Below are positions 46,092-55,242 of a DNA stretch of 64,000 bases, piece after piece; positions within the stretch are counted from its first letter, which is position 1, and each line of letters begins with the position of its first letter. The DNA is from Sipunculus nudus (lineage: Eukaryota; Annelida; Sipuncula; Golfingiida; Sipunculidae): the NCBI GenBank assembly GCA_026874595.1, contig JAPPUL010000076.1, positions 436,001-500,000 on the forward strand, read 5' to 3'. The notes beneath the pieces were generated by a model. That model did no database searches. It saw nothing but the letters and a program-made list of their open reading frames with translations, and was not told the origin of the DNA. The translations under genes and the position numbers were made by a program.

Positions 46092-46872
46092 GTTAGTTAT
46101 AAAATATAACAAGCTAAAAGAAATAATAAGTTCGTGCGAGAGTGTGCTGGTGGGCTTATCAGGGGGAGTAGATTCTGGTGTATTAGCAAAGGTAGCACAT
46201 GATACATTATCCCCGAAAGCACTTGCAGTGGTAGGTAAGTCAAGCTCATATCCAGAACGCGAGGAGCGTTATGCACGGGACTTGGCAGCTTATATAGGAA
46301 TAGAAATAATAACGCTTGAGACAAAGGAGCTTGAGAGTGTAGAATATAAGGCTAATGCGGGCGACAGATGTTATCATTGTAAAAAAGAGCTATATAGTAA
46401 TTTATTAAAACTTAAGGCGAGAAAGGATTTCAAATATGTGCTTGACGGAACAAACTGCTCGGATGTAAGTGATGCAGATAGAGTAGGGATAAAAGCGGTA
46501 AACGAGCTTGGGATAAGGATGCCGTTATACGAGGCAGGACTTATGAAAGAGGAGGTACGAGAGATAGCCAAGCATCTAAGTTTACCAAATTGGGACAAAC
46601 CTTCATTTGCGTGTTTGGCATCGCGTATACCGGTGGGGACAATGGTATCGGATGAAATACTTACAAAGATAGAGAAGGGTGAGGATATACTGCATGGGCT
46701 TGGATTCAGGCAGTATAGATTGCGATATCACGGAGATTTAGCAAGGCTTGAATTTTTGGAAGCTGACATTGAGAAGGCACTAAGACATCGTAAAGAGATT
46801 CTTAGAGGGCTTGTAGAACTAGGTTTTAAACAAGTTACAGTAGATCTTAAGCCCTACCAAGAAAGGCTTTAA
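46081..46872 (+). CDS. larE: LarE-family PP-loop sulfur transferase
   Basis: ATP pyrophosphatase of the LarE type, which in lactic acid bacteria donates cysteine sulfur to the nickel-pincer cofactor of lactate racemase. Length is 263 residues. The PP-loop is SGGVDSGVLAKVA (about residue 28). DRCYHCKKELY gives a Cys pair, and KPSFACLASRIPVG places a cysteine near 177, where the sacrificial Cys176 of Lactobacillus LarE sits. Some LarE homologues instead use a three-Cys iron-sulfur cluster; the cysteines here could fit that. larA, larB and larC are not nearby, so the physiological target is open. Confidence 0.85.
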   Translation: MRTELVIKYNKLKEIISSCESVLVGLSGGVDSGVLAKVAHDTLSPKALAVVGKSSSYPEREERYARDLAAYIGIEIITLETKELESVEYKANAGDRCYHCKKELYSNLLKLKARKDFKYVLDGTNCSDVSDADRVGIKAVNELGIRMPLYEAGLMKEEVREIAKHLSLPNWDKPSFACLASRIPVGTMVSDEILTKIEKGEDILHGLGFRQYRLRYHGDLARLEFLEADIEKALRHRKEILRGLVELGFKQVTVDLKPYQERL

Positions 46873-46886
46873 AAGAAAGGCTTTAA
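46860..46886 (+). repeat. Tandem duplication of the larE end
   Basis: AGAAAGGCTTTAA, which includes the last codons and stop of the larE-like gene, occurs at 46860-46872 and again at 46874-46886 (period 14). A separate tandem pair, AAGATATTCACA, follows near 46940-46965. Confidence 0.9.
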
Positions 46887-47075
46887 TATTCTCTTTAATG
46901 TTCTAAAGTAAAAGCTATAAACTTAAGGTCAAACCGCTAAGATATTCACAAAAGATATTCACAAAATAATAAATAAAAACAAAATAGCAACATGAGAAAG
47001 TAACAAGATAATAAGGAGTTAATAAAAAGCTACTGGCACAATATGAAGTGTTAGACATAAAAATGATATGATAGT

Positions 47076-48857
47076 ATGATAATAGAAGATGTAAAGAAAC
47101 TAGTTCAAATACTAAGCTACTTAAAACCCTACAAGCTGCGGCTTTTAGGAGGGCTTTTTATATTATTCCTAACAGCGAGCCTGGAATTAATAAACCCAAA
47201 GTTATTCCGGGAGATAGTAAACGAGATAAACGACGGTCTTACAAGTATGGATAATATATACTACTATCTTATACTAGTAGTAGCGATTGTTTTAATGAAG
47301 AGTATTTTAATCTTCTTCTCAAGATATATATTAATAAGCATATCAAGGCGGGTTGAATATGATATAAGGAATAAATTGTTTCGCCATATGCTGACGCTGC
47401 CGTCCAATTTTTTTGATAAGAACAAGACGGGAGATATAATATCACGCCTTACCTCTGATATAGAACATGTTAGGATGATATATGGACCTGGGATAATGTA
47501 TACATTTAACATGTTCTTCATCTTGAGCTTAGCATTTGGTTCAATGTATGTAATAGATGAAATGCTTAGTATATATGTTATTTTGCCTCTTTTAGGGCTT
47601 GCGTATATAATATGGTTTATAGGGAGAAAATATTATGATAGGTCATTGAAGGTGCAAGAAGAGCTTGCAAGGATGAGTAGTTTTGTTAATGAGACACTTG
47701 AGGGGATACGAGTAATAAAGTCTTTCGTGCGTGAGGAGCTTGTGCAAAAGTCGTTTCGAAAGATAAATAAAGAGTTTATAAAGAAGAACATGCTGCTTGC
47801 ACGTCGTAGTGGAGTATTTAGGCCGACATTATATTTCATAGCAGGCTCAACGTCGATAGTAGTACTTTTGGTAGGAGGACTTAAGGTAAGCCAAGGAGCC
47901 TTCACACTTGGCCAGTTAGTTGAATTTTTAAAATACGTGGAGGTTTTATCTATACCAATAATGGCATTTGGTTGGGTTACCTCGTTATTCCAAAGGGGTT
48001 TTGCCTCGTATGATAGGCTTAATAGTTTCTTAAGTGAAGAATCTCAAACAAGTGATATAAAGGGTGATACGGGTTTTGGCAGCAGTTTATATGTAGGGTA
48101 TGGTAAAGGTGGTGGTGTTGATATTCGGGTATCTGGCTTGAGTTTTAAGTATCCTAATACAAATCATATGGTTCTTGATGATATAAGTTTTAATATTAGT
48201 GCAGGAGAGAAGGTAGCGATAATAGGGCCAACGGGTTGTGGCAAGACGACATTAATATCTTTATTTCCGAGGATATACGAACCAAGTGGGGGGCAAATAC
48301 TTATAAACGGCAAAGATGCTAAAGAATATACATTACAAGAGCTAAGATCATTCTTTGGCTACGTGCCACAAAATAACTTTATCTTTCCCTATACAGTAAA
48401 AGAGAATATAAGCTTTGGAAACAGTTTAAGTGATGAGCAGATGATAAAGTTTTCTAAGATATCGTGTTTACATGAGGAGGTTCTTAACTTTGCAAATGGC
48501 TATGATGAGTATATAGGGGAGAGGGGGGTAACGCTTTCTGGGGGACAAAAACAAAGGCTTGGGATAGCCAGAGCCCTTGGGCTTGAGCCGAAGGTATTGT
48601 TATTCGACGATAGTTTTTCTGCAATAGACGCAAGTACAGAAAACAAGATACTCGAAAGTCTTTTTAAAGAGTATGCAAATAGATCGATTATAATAGTAGC
48701 GCATAGGATATCGACTGTAAAAAACGTAGATAAGATAATAATAATGAACAATGGAAAGATAGTAGGACAAGGCAGTCCAAAAGAGCTTCTTAAGACAAAG
48801 AATTACTATTCAAACATAGTGGAGGAGGAGAGACTGGTAAAGGAATACGGGATATAG
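47076..48857 (+). CDS. ABC exporter, MsbA-like (membrane and ATPase domains fused)
   Basis: A 593-residue half-transporter that should work as a homodimer. The N-terminal ABC_membrane domain has about six helices (residues 15-310). The ATPase domain has Walker A GPTGCGKTTL (about 386-395), Q-loop YVPQNNFIF, signature LSGGQKQR (about 487) and Walker B LLFDDSFSAID, then the switch His in IIVAHRISTV. Substrate not readable; lipid A/lipid or drug export is typical. The ATG lacks a clear Shine-Dalgarno. Bases after the stop repeat the last codons (GGATATAGGTATAAAA then GGATATTAGGTATAAA). Confidence 0.9.
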   Translation: MIIEDVKKLVQILSYLKPYKLRLLGGLFILFLTASLELINPKLFREIVNEINDGLTSMDNIYYYLILVVAIVLMKSILIFFSRYILISISRRVEYDIRNKLFRHMLTLPSNFFDKNKTGDIISRLTSDIEHVRMIYGPGIMYTFNMFFILSLAFGSMYVIDEMLSIYVILPLLGLAYIIWFIGRKYYDRSLKVQEELARMSSFVNETLEGIRVIKSFVREELVQKSFRKINKEFIKKNMLLARRSGVFRPTLYFIAGSTSIVVLLVGGLKVSQGAFTLGQLVEFLKYVEVLSIPIMAFGWVTSLFQRGFASYDRLNSFLSEESQTSDIKGDTGFGSSLYVGYGKGGGVDIRVSGLSFKYPNTNHMVLDDISFNISAGEKVAIIGPTGCGKTTLISLFPRIYEPSGGQILINGKDAKEYTLQELRSFFGYVPQNNFIFPYTVKENISFGNSLSDEQMIKFSKISCLHEEVLNFANGYDEYIGERGVTLSGGQKQRLGIARALGLEPKVLLFDDSFSAIDASTENKILESLFKEYANRSIIIVAHRISTVKNVDKIIIMNNGKIVGQGSPKELLKTKNYYSNIVEEERLVKEYGI

Positions 48858-48887
48858 GTATAAAAGGATATTAGGTATAAATAAAAG

Positions 48888-50297
48888 ATGGCATTAAGGT
48901 TTTATAATACGCTAAAGCGAGAGAAAGAACTATTTAAACCGCTTAGGGAAGGGAAGGTATCGTTATACACATGCGGGCCGACGGTGTATAACTATGTACA
49001 TCTTGGGAATTTAAGGACTTTTCTATTTGAGGATGTGCTTGTAAGATACTTAAGATATAAGGGATATGAGGTTAGGCAGGTAATGAATATAACGGATGTG
49101 GATGACAAAACGATTAAAGGTAGTAAGGAGTCGGGGTTATCGCTTTTTGAGTATACTAAAAGATATAAGGAAGCCTTTCACGAAGATTTAAAGACGCTTA
49201 AAATAAGTCCTGCAAGTGTTTATCCGTGTGCAACGGATCATATAGAAGAGATGGTGGAATTGATAGAGGGGCTTATGAAAAAGGGGCTTGCATATAGGGC
49301 AGAAGATGGGTCTATATATTTTGGAATAGATAGATACGAAGGTTATGGTAAGTTGTCGTGGTTATCGGATAGGACTTTGAAGGGTGGGGCAAGTGGTCGT
49401 ATAACGGAGGATGAGTATGATAAGGACAGCGTACATGATTTTGTATTGTGGAAGGGCTATAGTGAAGAGGATGGGGATGTTTTTTGGGAGACACGGATAG
49501 GGAAGGGCAGACCTGGCTGGCATACCGAATGTAGTGCAATGAGCATGAAATATTTAGGAAAACACTTTGACATACATACAGGTGGAGTAGATAATATATT
49601 TCCGCATCATGAAAATGAGCTTGCCCAAAGTGTTGGGTGTACAGGCGGGGATTTTGTTAATTACTGGTTACATTCTGAGTTTCTGAATATAAAGGGAGAA
49701 AAGAGTTCAAAGAGCTTGGGAAATGTTTTATATTTGCGTGATTTGCTATCTAAAGGTTATAGTAAAGAAAGCATACGCCTTAGTTTAATATCATCACATT
49801 ACAGGTCAAAGATAAACTATAGTGAAGAGCTAATAAAGCAAGCGAGTAGAAACATATCGACGATTAATAGGTTTATAGAAAGCTGTTATCAGATTGAAGG
49901 AGAAAAGCCATATAGCAAAGAGCTTGATAAAGTTTTGAAAGATAAGATATCTAAGTTTGAGGGGGCCTTAGATGATGATTTAAATATGTCTTTAGGGCTT
50001 GCAAGTATTTTTGAACTTATACGAGAGATAAATCCGATTATGTCTACTTTGGGAGTAGGTGATGGCAAGCGACTAATTAGCTTTTTGGAGAGTGTTAATA
50101 GTATTTTTTCGGTATTTAGATTTGATAATGCGGGGCTTGATGATAAGATAGAAAAGCTTATAAAGGAGCGAGATGAAAGTAGAGCTAAAAAGGACTATGC
50201 TCATGCAGATGCGCTAAGAAAGGAGCTTTATGATATGGGGATAATAATAAAAGACAATCCTGAAGGAGTTGTGTGGCACAGGCTAGAAGAAAGTTAA
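48888..50297 (+). CDS. cysS: Cysteinyl-tRNA synthetase
   Basis: Class I aminoacyl-tRNA synthetase, 469 residues. The HIGH-equivalent is in [18 protein letters not shown] (about 28-45) and the KMSKS-equivalent is KSSKSLGN (about 272). Zinc-site residues are visible in the first Cys, in the WHTECSAMS segment and in [13 protein letters not shown]. Isoleucine codons are overwhelmingly ATA, unlike the restriction-modification genes that follow. Confidence 0.98.
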   Translation: MALRFYNTLKREKELFKPLREGKVSLYTCGPTVYNYVHLGNLRTFLFEDVLVRYLRYKGYEVRQVMNITDVDDKTIKGSKESGLSLFEYTKRYKEAFHEDLKTLKISPASVYPCATDHIEEMVELIEGLMKKGLAYRAEDGSIYFGIDRYEGYGKLSWLSDRTLKGGASGRITEDEYDKDSVHDFVLWKGYSEEDGDVFWETRIGKGRPGWHTECSAMSMKYLGKHFDIHTGGVDNIFPHHENELAQSVGCTGGDFVNYWLHSEFLNIKGEKSSKSLGNVLYLRDLLSKGYSKESIRLSLISSHYRSKINYSEELIKQASRNISTINRFIESCYQIEGEKPYSKELDKVLKDKISKFEGALDDDLNMSLGLASIFELIREINPIMSTLGVGDGKRLISFLESVNSIFSVFRFDNAGLDDKIEKLIKERDESRAKKDYAHADALRKELYDMGIIIKDNPEGVVWHRLEES

Positions 50298-50344
50298 TAT
50301 AGAAGCTAATTACTATAAAGCTATATGCTAAAAGAAATAAATAA

Positions 50345-52345
50345 TTGCGAGTAGACATGGATATTTTATATAAAGTTCTAAAAGACTCAAGCTATAACTT
50401 AACTTTGTTTAAAGCTGAGTATATTAATAATCTTCAAAATAGGGTTGTAGAGAAGGGTAATAAGTATTTTATAACATGCCTTATAAGGAATAAAGAAGTA
50501 CAGTTAAAGCCTGAAGAGATAGTAAGACAATTATACCTTGATAAATTGACTTCTGAGTATCTTTACCCAAAAGAGAGAATTAGATTAGAGCATAAGATTA
50601 CTTTTGGAAGGCAAACTAAATCTGCTGATATTGTTGTTATGGATAAGGACCGGCCTACAGTTGAATATATAATAGTTGAGGTTAAGAAGCCAAAGTTAAA
50701 AGAAGGAAAAGAACAGCTAAAGTCATATACTAATGCTACTGGAGCCCCTATTGCAGTTTGGACAAATGGGAGTCAGGTTTCACATTATAATCGTAAAGAC
50801 CCTAATTACTTTGAAGACATAACAGATATTCCGAGTGTTAGTCAGTCTCTTAGTGATATATTAAAGGATAGGTTTACGTTAAAAGACTTAATTGTTAAAG
50901 ATAAAATACTTACTGAGGGCAAGACTCTTAAGCAGATTATAGAAGAGATGGAAGATGAGGTACTTGCTAATGCGGGGGTTGATGTATTTGAAGAAGTTTT
51001 CAAGTTAATTTTCACAAAGCTCTATGATGAGCTTGAGAGTAAGACAGATAAAGCTATAATAGAGCAAAGTCTTACTGATGCTAAAAACCGTGATTACAAA
51101 AAAGTAATAGAGGATGTTAAAAAAGTTGATGATAAAGGTTTTAGGGCATTAGAATTTAGGAATACAGGTCAAAGTGAGGCTGAACTACAAAAGAAGGTAG
51201 AAAAACTCTTTAATGATGCTAAAGAGAAATGGGAGGGTGTTTTTTCTAGTGATAGTAAAATTAACCTATCTCCTTCACATTTATCTATTTGTATATCGAG
51301 CTTTCAAGATATTAAGTTATTTAACTCCAATTTACAGATAATAGATGAGGCTTTTGAATATCTTGTAAGCAAATCATCTAAAGGTGAAAAGGGACAATAT
51401 TTCACTCCACGTCATGTTATAGATATGTGTGTCAAAATGCTTAACCCTAAGCCTGGTGAGTATATGGTTGATACAGCTTCTGGTTCATGTGGTTTTCCTG
51501 TTCATACTATTTTAACAAAAGAGTTGTTCTCTAATAAAGTTTTTGGGATAGATTTTGATGAAAAGGTGGTTAGGGTTGCAAGGACCTTAAACCTTATTGC
51601 AGTAGATGCCCAGACTAACGTATTACACTTAAACACTTTGGATTATGGCAGATGGGATGAGACTATAAAGTCTCGTGATTGGCTTAGGACTTATGACAAT
51701 GGTTTTAGAAGGCTTGAAAAGTTAAGGCCAAAAGGAGAGAGTGGGTATAAGGAGTTTGGGTTTGATGTTTTAATGGCAAACCCCCCTTTTGCAGGTGATA
51801 TTAAGGAGTCTCGAATACTTTCTAAATACGATTTAGCTTATAATAATAAGAACACGCTTAAATCTAAGGTTGGTAGAGATATTTTATTTATAGAGCGTAA
51901 CCTAGACTTTATTAAAGCTGGTGGCAGACTGGCTATTGTTTTACCGCAAGGTCGTTTTAATAATACATCTGATAAGGATATCAGGGAGTATATAGCGAGT
52001 AGAGCACGTATTTTAGGGGTTGTAGGTTTACATCAAAATACTTTTAAACCTCATACGGGTACTAAGACCAGTATTTTATTCTTACAAAAGTGGGATGAGG
52101 GACTCTGTCCTAAGAGAGATGATTACCCTATTTTCTTTGCAGTATCAGAGAGGGGAGGTAAGGATAATTCAGGTGATTATGTTTATGTTAAGAATGGCGA
52201 TGGTTTAAAGAAAGTGGATAAAACGGGTCATTATATAGTAGATCATGACTTACATAATCACAATGGTGAACTAGAAGATGGGATAGCAGAGGCTTTTATA
52301 AGTTGGGCAAAGAGAGAAGGGTTATCTTTTCATAAGGGGGATTAG
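50345..52345 (+). CDS. Restriction-modification subunit: HsdR-N-like nuclease fused to N6-adenine methyltransferase
   Basis: A 666-residue bifunctional protein (ATG 50357 and TTG 50345 both possible). Residues about 60-150 form an HSDR_N-type PD-(D/E)xK nuclease: SADIVVM with Asp near 95 and YIIVEVKKPK with the ExK near 112. From about 325 follows an HsdM-like methyltransferase: GEKGQYFTPRHVIDMCVKML, motif I DTASGSCGFPVHT (about 376) and motif IV NPPF (about 480). There is no helicase/translocase domain, so it is not a normal type I enzyme. Nuclease+methylase followed by an S subunit resembles BcgI-type IIB/IIG systems. Mixed ATT/ATA Ile codons, unlike neighbours, suggest acquisition. Confidence 0.88.
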   Translation: MRVDMDILYKVLKDSSYNLTLFKAEYINNLQNRVVEKGNKYFITCLIRNKEVQLKPEEIVRQLYLDKLTSEYLYPKERIRLEHKITFGRQTKSADIVVMDKDRPTVEYIIVEVKKPKLKEGKEQLKSYTNATGAPIAVWTNGSQVSHYNRKDPNYFEDITDIPSVSQSLSDILKDRFTLKDLIVKDKILTEGKTLKQIIEEMEDEVLANAGVDVFEEVFKLIFTKLYDELESKTDKAIIEQSLTDAKNRDYKKVIEDVKKVDDKGFRALEFRNTGQSEAELQKKVEKLFNDAKEKWEGVFSSDSKINLSPSHLSICISSFQDIKLFNSNLQIIDEAFEYLVSKSSKGEKGQYFTPRHVIDMCVKMLNPKPGEYMVDTASGSCGFPVHTILTKELFSNKVFGIDFDEKVVRVARTLNLIAVDAQTNVLHLNTLDYGRWDETIKSRDWLRTYDNGFRRLEKLRPKGESGYKEFGFDVLMANPPFAGDIKESRILSKYDLAYNNKNTLKSKVGRDILFIERNLDFIKAGGRLAIVLPQGRFNNTSDKDIREYIASRARILGVVGLHQNTFKPHTGTKTSILFLQKWDEGLCPKRDDYPIFFAVSERGGKDNSGDYVYVKNGDGLKKVDKTGHYIVDHDLHNHNGELEDGIAEAFISWAKREGLSFHKGD

Positions 52346-53809
52346 ATGCAGGTTTCTATTGTCAGTTATAGTGAGGTTATAAAGGATAATGATAGTTTTA
52401 GAATAGACGCTGAATTTTTTAAAAAAGATATTTTAAAGTTAGAATCTAAAATTAAGCAAAATAAATGGGATTATTTAGGGAATCTTAGCCAATCTATTAT
52501 AAACTTTGGAGCATATTCTTTATGTAATAACATCGTATTTAAAAAAGAAGGTGTACCCTATCTAAATGTAGGAGATATTAGTATTGGTATAATACATTAT
52601 ACAAACGCGGTAAAAATAGATAAAAACTTGAGTATTAATATCCTTTCGAAATCTTTAGTAAAAGATAATCAAGTCCTTTTAACTATTGCAGGTACTATTG
52701 GTAATGCAGCTATCGCTTTTGACCCTCCTATAGCTACAAATTCAAACCAAGCTATAGCCAATATTGAAATAAAGAAAAGTCTATCGCCATTTTATACTGC
52801 TATATATCTTAACTGCAAGTATGGTAAAGGGCAATCAAAAAGACTAACTATTAGTAGTGTTCAGCCAAATCTATTACTAACACAAGTTAAAAGGATAAAA
52901 ACGTTTATTCCAAGTAATAGCTTTCAATTATATATAGAGTTAATATACAAAAATACATTAACAATTCATAAGTTATCAAGAAAATTGTATCAAGAAGCAG
53001 AGAAGCTCTTATTAGAAGAGTTAGGGCTTTTAGACTATAAAGCAAAACATACTCTTACTTTTGTTAAGAACTTTTCTGATACTAAAGAAGCTGGTCGTAT
53101 TGACGCTGAGTATTTTCAACCTAAATATGACAAAATTATTAAGTTTATAAAAGATTATAAGAATGGATGGAATACGCTAGAGGATTTATGCCTTTTAGTA
53201 GGGCATCCATCCAATCCCCCATACTCAGAAATAGATGCAGAAAACAAAACGTTTATAGTTGCACAAAAACATATGGGAGATTACTGCCTGTCTGATGATT
53301 ACTGGAATGCAAATGATGCAAAATACACAAATAATAGGTTTGTTGAAAAAAACAAACAGTATATATTACAAAAAGAAGATTTAGTTCTATACACGGTTGG
53401 TGCACCTCCACATATTGGGAAAGCAAACCTAATTTTTGAAGAAACTATTCCATCAACTATAGGTAGTTTTGTCACTTTGGTTAGAGTAAATAAAGAGAAA
53501 ATAAACCCCTACTACCTAGTTGTGCTATTAAACAGCACTATTGGTCCTCAGCTTACAAATAGATTTCAATGTGGTATGGTACAGCAATATATCTATCCGA
53601 AGGACTTGGTAAAAATAATAATACCGCTCCTCCCAAAGGAAAAACAACTTGAAATCCAGCAAAAAGTTACAGAGTCTTTTCAATTACGCAAGCAATCCAA
53701 ACAGCTTTTAGAGATAGCTAAAAAAGGTGTTGAAAAAGCCATTGAACAAGATGAAGAAAAGGCTTTAAGCTGGATGGATAAAGAAGTTAAAAAATTAGGA
53801 CTCCCTTAG
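52346..53809 (+). CDS. Type I-like specificity (S) subunit with two target-recognition domains
   Basis: A 487-residue DNA-recognition subunit that starts one base after the stop of the nuclease-methylase gene, so translation is coupled. Two tandem halves each begin with RIDAEFF/RIDAEYF (about residues 19 and 252), contain TRD-like strands (VPYLNVGDI; DLVLYTVGAPPHIGKAN) and end in helical spacers (KLYQEAEKLLLEELG; QLRKQSKQLLEIAKKGVEKA). It would read a split target and direct both cutting and methylation. No third gene follows on this strand; the next gene is opposite. Confidence 0.88.
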   Translation: MQVSIVSYSEVIKDNDSFRIDAEFFKKDILKLESKIKQNKWDYLGNLSQSIINFGAYSLCNNIVFKKEGVPYLNVGDISIGIIHYTNAVKIDKNLSINILSKSLVKDNQVLLTIAGTIGNAAIAFDPPIATNSNQAIANIEIKKSLSPFYTAIYLNCKYGKGQSKRLTISSVQPNLLLTQVKRIKTFIPSNSFQLYIELIYKNTLTIHKLSRKLYQEAEKLLLEELGLLDYKAKHTLTFVKNFSDTKEAGRIDAEYFQPKYDKIIKFIKDYKNGWNTLEDLCLLVGHPSNPPYSEIDAENKTFIVAQKHMGDYCLSDDYWNANDAKYTNNRFVEKNKQYILQKEDLVLYTVGAPPHIGKANLIFEETIPSTIGSFVTLVRVNKEKINPYYLVVLLNSTIGPQLTNRFQCGMVQQYIYPKDLVKIIIPLLPKEKQLEIQQKVTESFQLRKQSKQLLEIAKKGVEKAIEQDEEKALSWMDKEVKKLGLP

Positions 53810-53871
53810 GCTAATTAAGGTTTTGACTATTTAATATAGTATAAAAGCAAAGGTTAAATAAAATATCTATT

Positions 53872-54606
53872 TTAGCTTTTTAATATAAAACTGTCATTCT
53901 TGAAAAACCCTTGTTTTGATACTTTAGCTTTGGCTTTTTTTGCAGCTTGCAATGATTCGAACTTACCTATACGCAGTACATACATGTATTTGCCGGCTTT
54001 ATCCTTTTTAACCACAACATGAGCTTTACTCTTCCATTTAGCGTATAATTTATTTTTATAGAAAAGAGCATTCTTTTTGCTTCTATACGCTGCAAGTTGT
54101 ATAGAGTATTTGTTAGCTTTTCTAAGAAGTTGTTTCTTAGTATTTCTTGTGCTTTTACTAGATACTTTTTTAGACTTTGCTCCCGCTCTTATTTTTTTTG
54201 AAGACAAACTGCTTTTGTGGTTTTTGCTATTCTTAGCAGTAGTAGTATCTTTTTTGTTTTCAAAGAACGCTTTAGTAACTGCTTTGACCTCATTGATATT
54301 AGAAAATGCTTCAATCTCTTTTTTACTCATGCCTACATCGTTACTCATACCTGCTTCTTCTGCTAAAACCTTTTCTTTTGAAAAACTCTCTTCTGATAAA
54401 ACCCTTTCTTTAAGCCCTGTATAACTGCTTGCTATATTGTTTCCCAAGTAATAGCCAACAAGAAAAGATATTCCTATAACAAATAATCCACTTGTAATTA
54501 GCCATAAAACCCGTGCTGTATCCAGATATAATACATACATATTAGAATCCGACTGCGTCTTCCCAGATATATTCATACTATTTTGCCTATCTTCCCTCAT
54601 AAACAT
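53872..54606 (-). CDS. SPOR-domain inner-membrane protein
   Basis: A 244-residue protein with a short cytoplasmic N-terminus, one membrane helix (VLWLITSGLFVIGISFLVGY, about 33-52), a basic Lys/Ser-rich periplasmic linker and a C-terminal SPOR domain (about 168-243: YSIQLAAYRSKKNALFYKNK, then YVLRIGKFESLQAAKKAKAK). SPOR domains bind denuded septal peptidoglycan, so a division or envelope role is likely. It is the third gene of polA-coaE-SPOR; from memory this order resembles spirochaete genomes. Met 3 or Met 11 could also be the start. Confidence 0.85.
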   Translation of the reverse strand: MFMREDRQNSMNISGKTQSDSNMYVLYLDTARVLWLITSGLFVIGISFLVGYYLGNNIASSYTGLKERVLSEESFSKEKVLAEEAGMSNDVGMSKKEIEAFSNINEVKAVTKAFFENKKDTTTAKNSKNHKSSLSSKKIRAGAKSKKVSSKSTRNTKKQLLRKANKYSIQLAAYRSKKNALFYKNKLYAKWKSKAHVVVKKDKAGKYMYVLRIGKFESLQAAKKAKAKVSKQGFFKNDSFILKS

Positions 54607-54626
54607 ATCTCCATATGGTTTAGATA

Positions 54627-55220
54627 TTACTTTATATTGTATTTTAATTCATTCAAATGTAAAATAAGCCTTTTTGTGATATTATAAAGTCCTGCATGAT
54701 TGCTATTATTCTTTATTGTAAAGTCGACAAACCTAAGGCGCTTCTTCAATGACAACTGACTTTTTAGTATTCTTTTTATCTTAGCATCGTTAATATTATC
54801 TCTTTTTCTCCCACGTTCTATTATAGCCTCTTTTGGGGACCATATAAGTATTTTGTAATTACAGATTTTATGTAAATCCATTTCTATTAGTATCGCCGCG
54901 CTTAGTAATATCTTCTTTGACTTGCTCTTTTTAATACTCTCATAAACATACTCTCGCATTAAAGGGTGCACTATGCTTTCTAACTTTATAAGCTCTTTCT
55001 TATCTGCAAAGACTATTTCTCCTAATGCCTTTCTATCTATAACTCCATTATTTAGTATCTTAGCTCCAAAATGCTTTACTACTCTAGCTTGTTGCGCCTC
55101 CAATGCCTTATGCCCAAGCTTATCTACCTCTATTACATAATATCCACTCTCCTTGAATATATCACTCACTGTCGTTTTACCACTGCAATAACTTCCCGTA
55201 AGTCCTATAACTTTTCTCAT
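54627..55220 (-). CDS. coaE: Dephospho-CoA kinase
   Basis: Last step of coenzyme A synthesis. It has 197 residues, with P-loop GLTGSYCSGKTTVSDIF at the start, VIEVDKLGHKAL after it, and the lid region RGRKRDNINDAKIKRILKSQ. It lies 22 bases after polA in the same direction. Confidence 0.96.
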   Translation of the reverse strand: MRKVIGLTGSYCSGKTTVSDIFKESGYYVIEVDKLGHKALEAQQARVVKHFGAKILNNGVIDRKALGEIVFADKKELIKLESIVHPLMREYVYESIKKSKSKKILLSAAILIEMDLHKICNYKILIWSPKEAIIERGRKRDNINDAKIKRILKSQLSLKKRLRFVDFTIKNNSNHAGLYNITKRLILHLNELKYNIK

Positions 55221-55242
55221 CTTCCCTCTTTAACCGTTTTAA

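Noticed and set aside
50345-53809. Ordinary type I restriction system missing HsdR at an assembly break
   Set aside because: The nuclease domain is already fused to the methylase in an intact frame, and the region is continuous with complete flanking genes on both sides.
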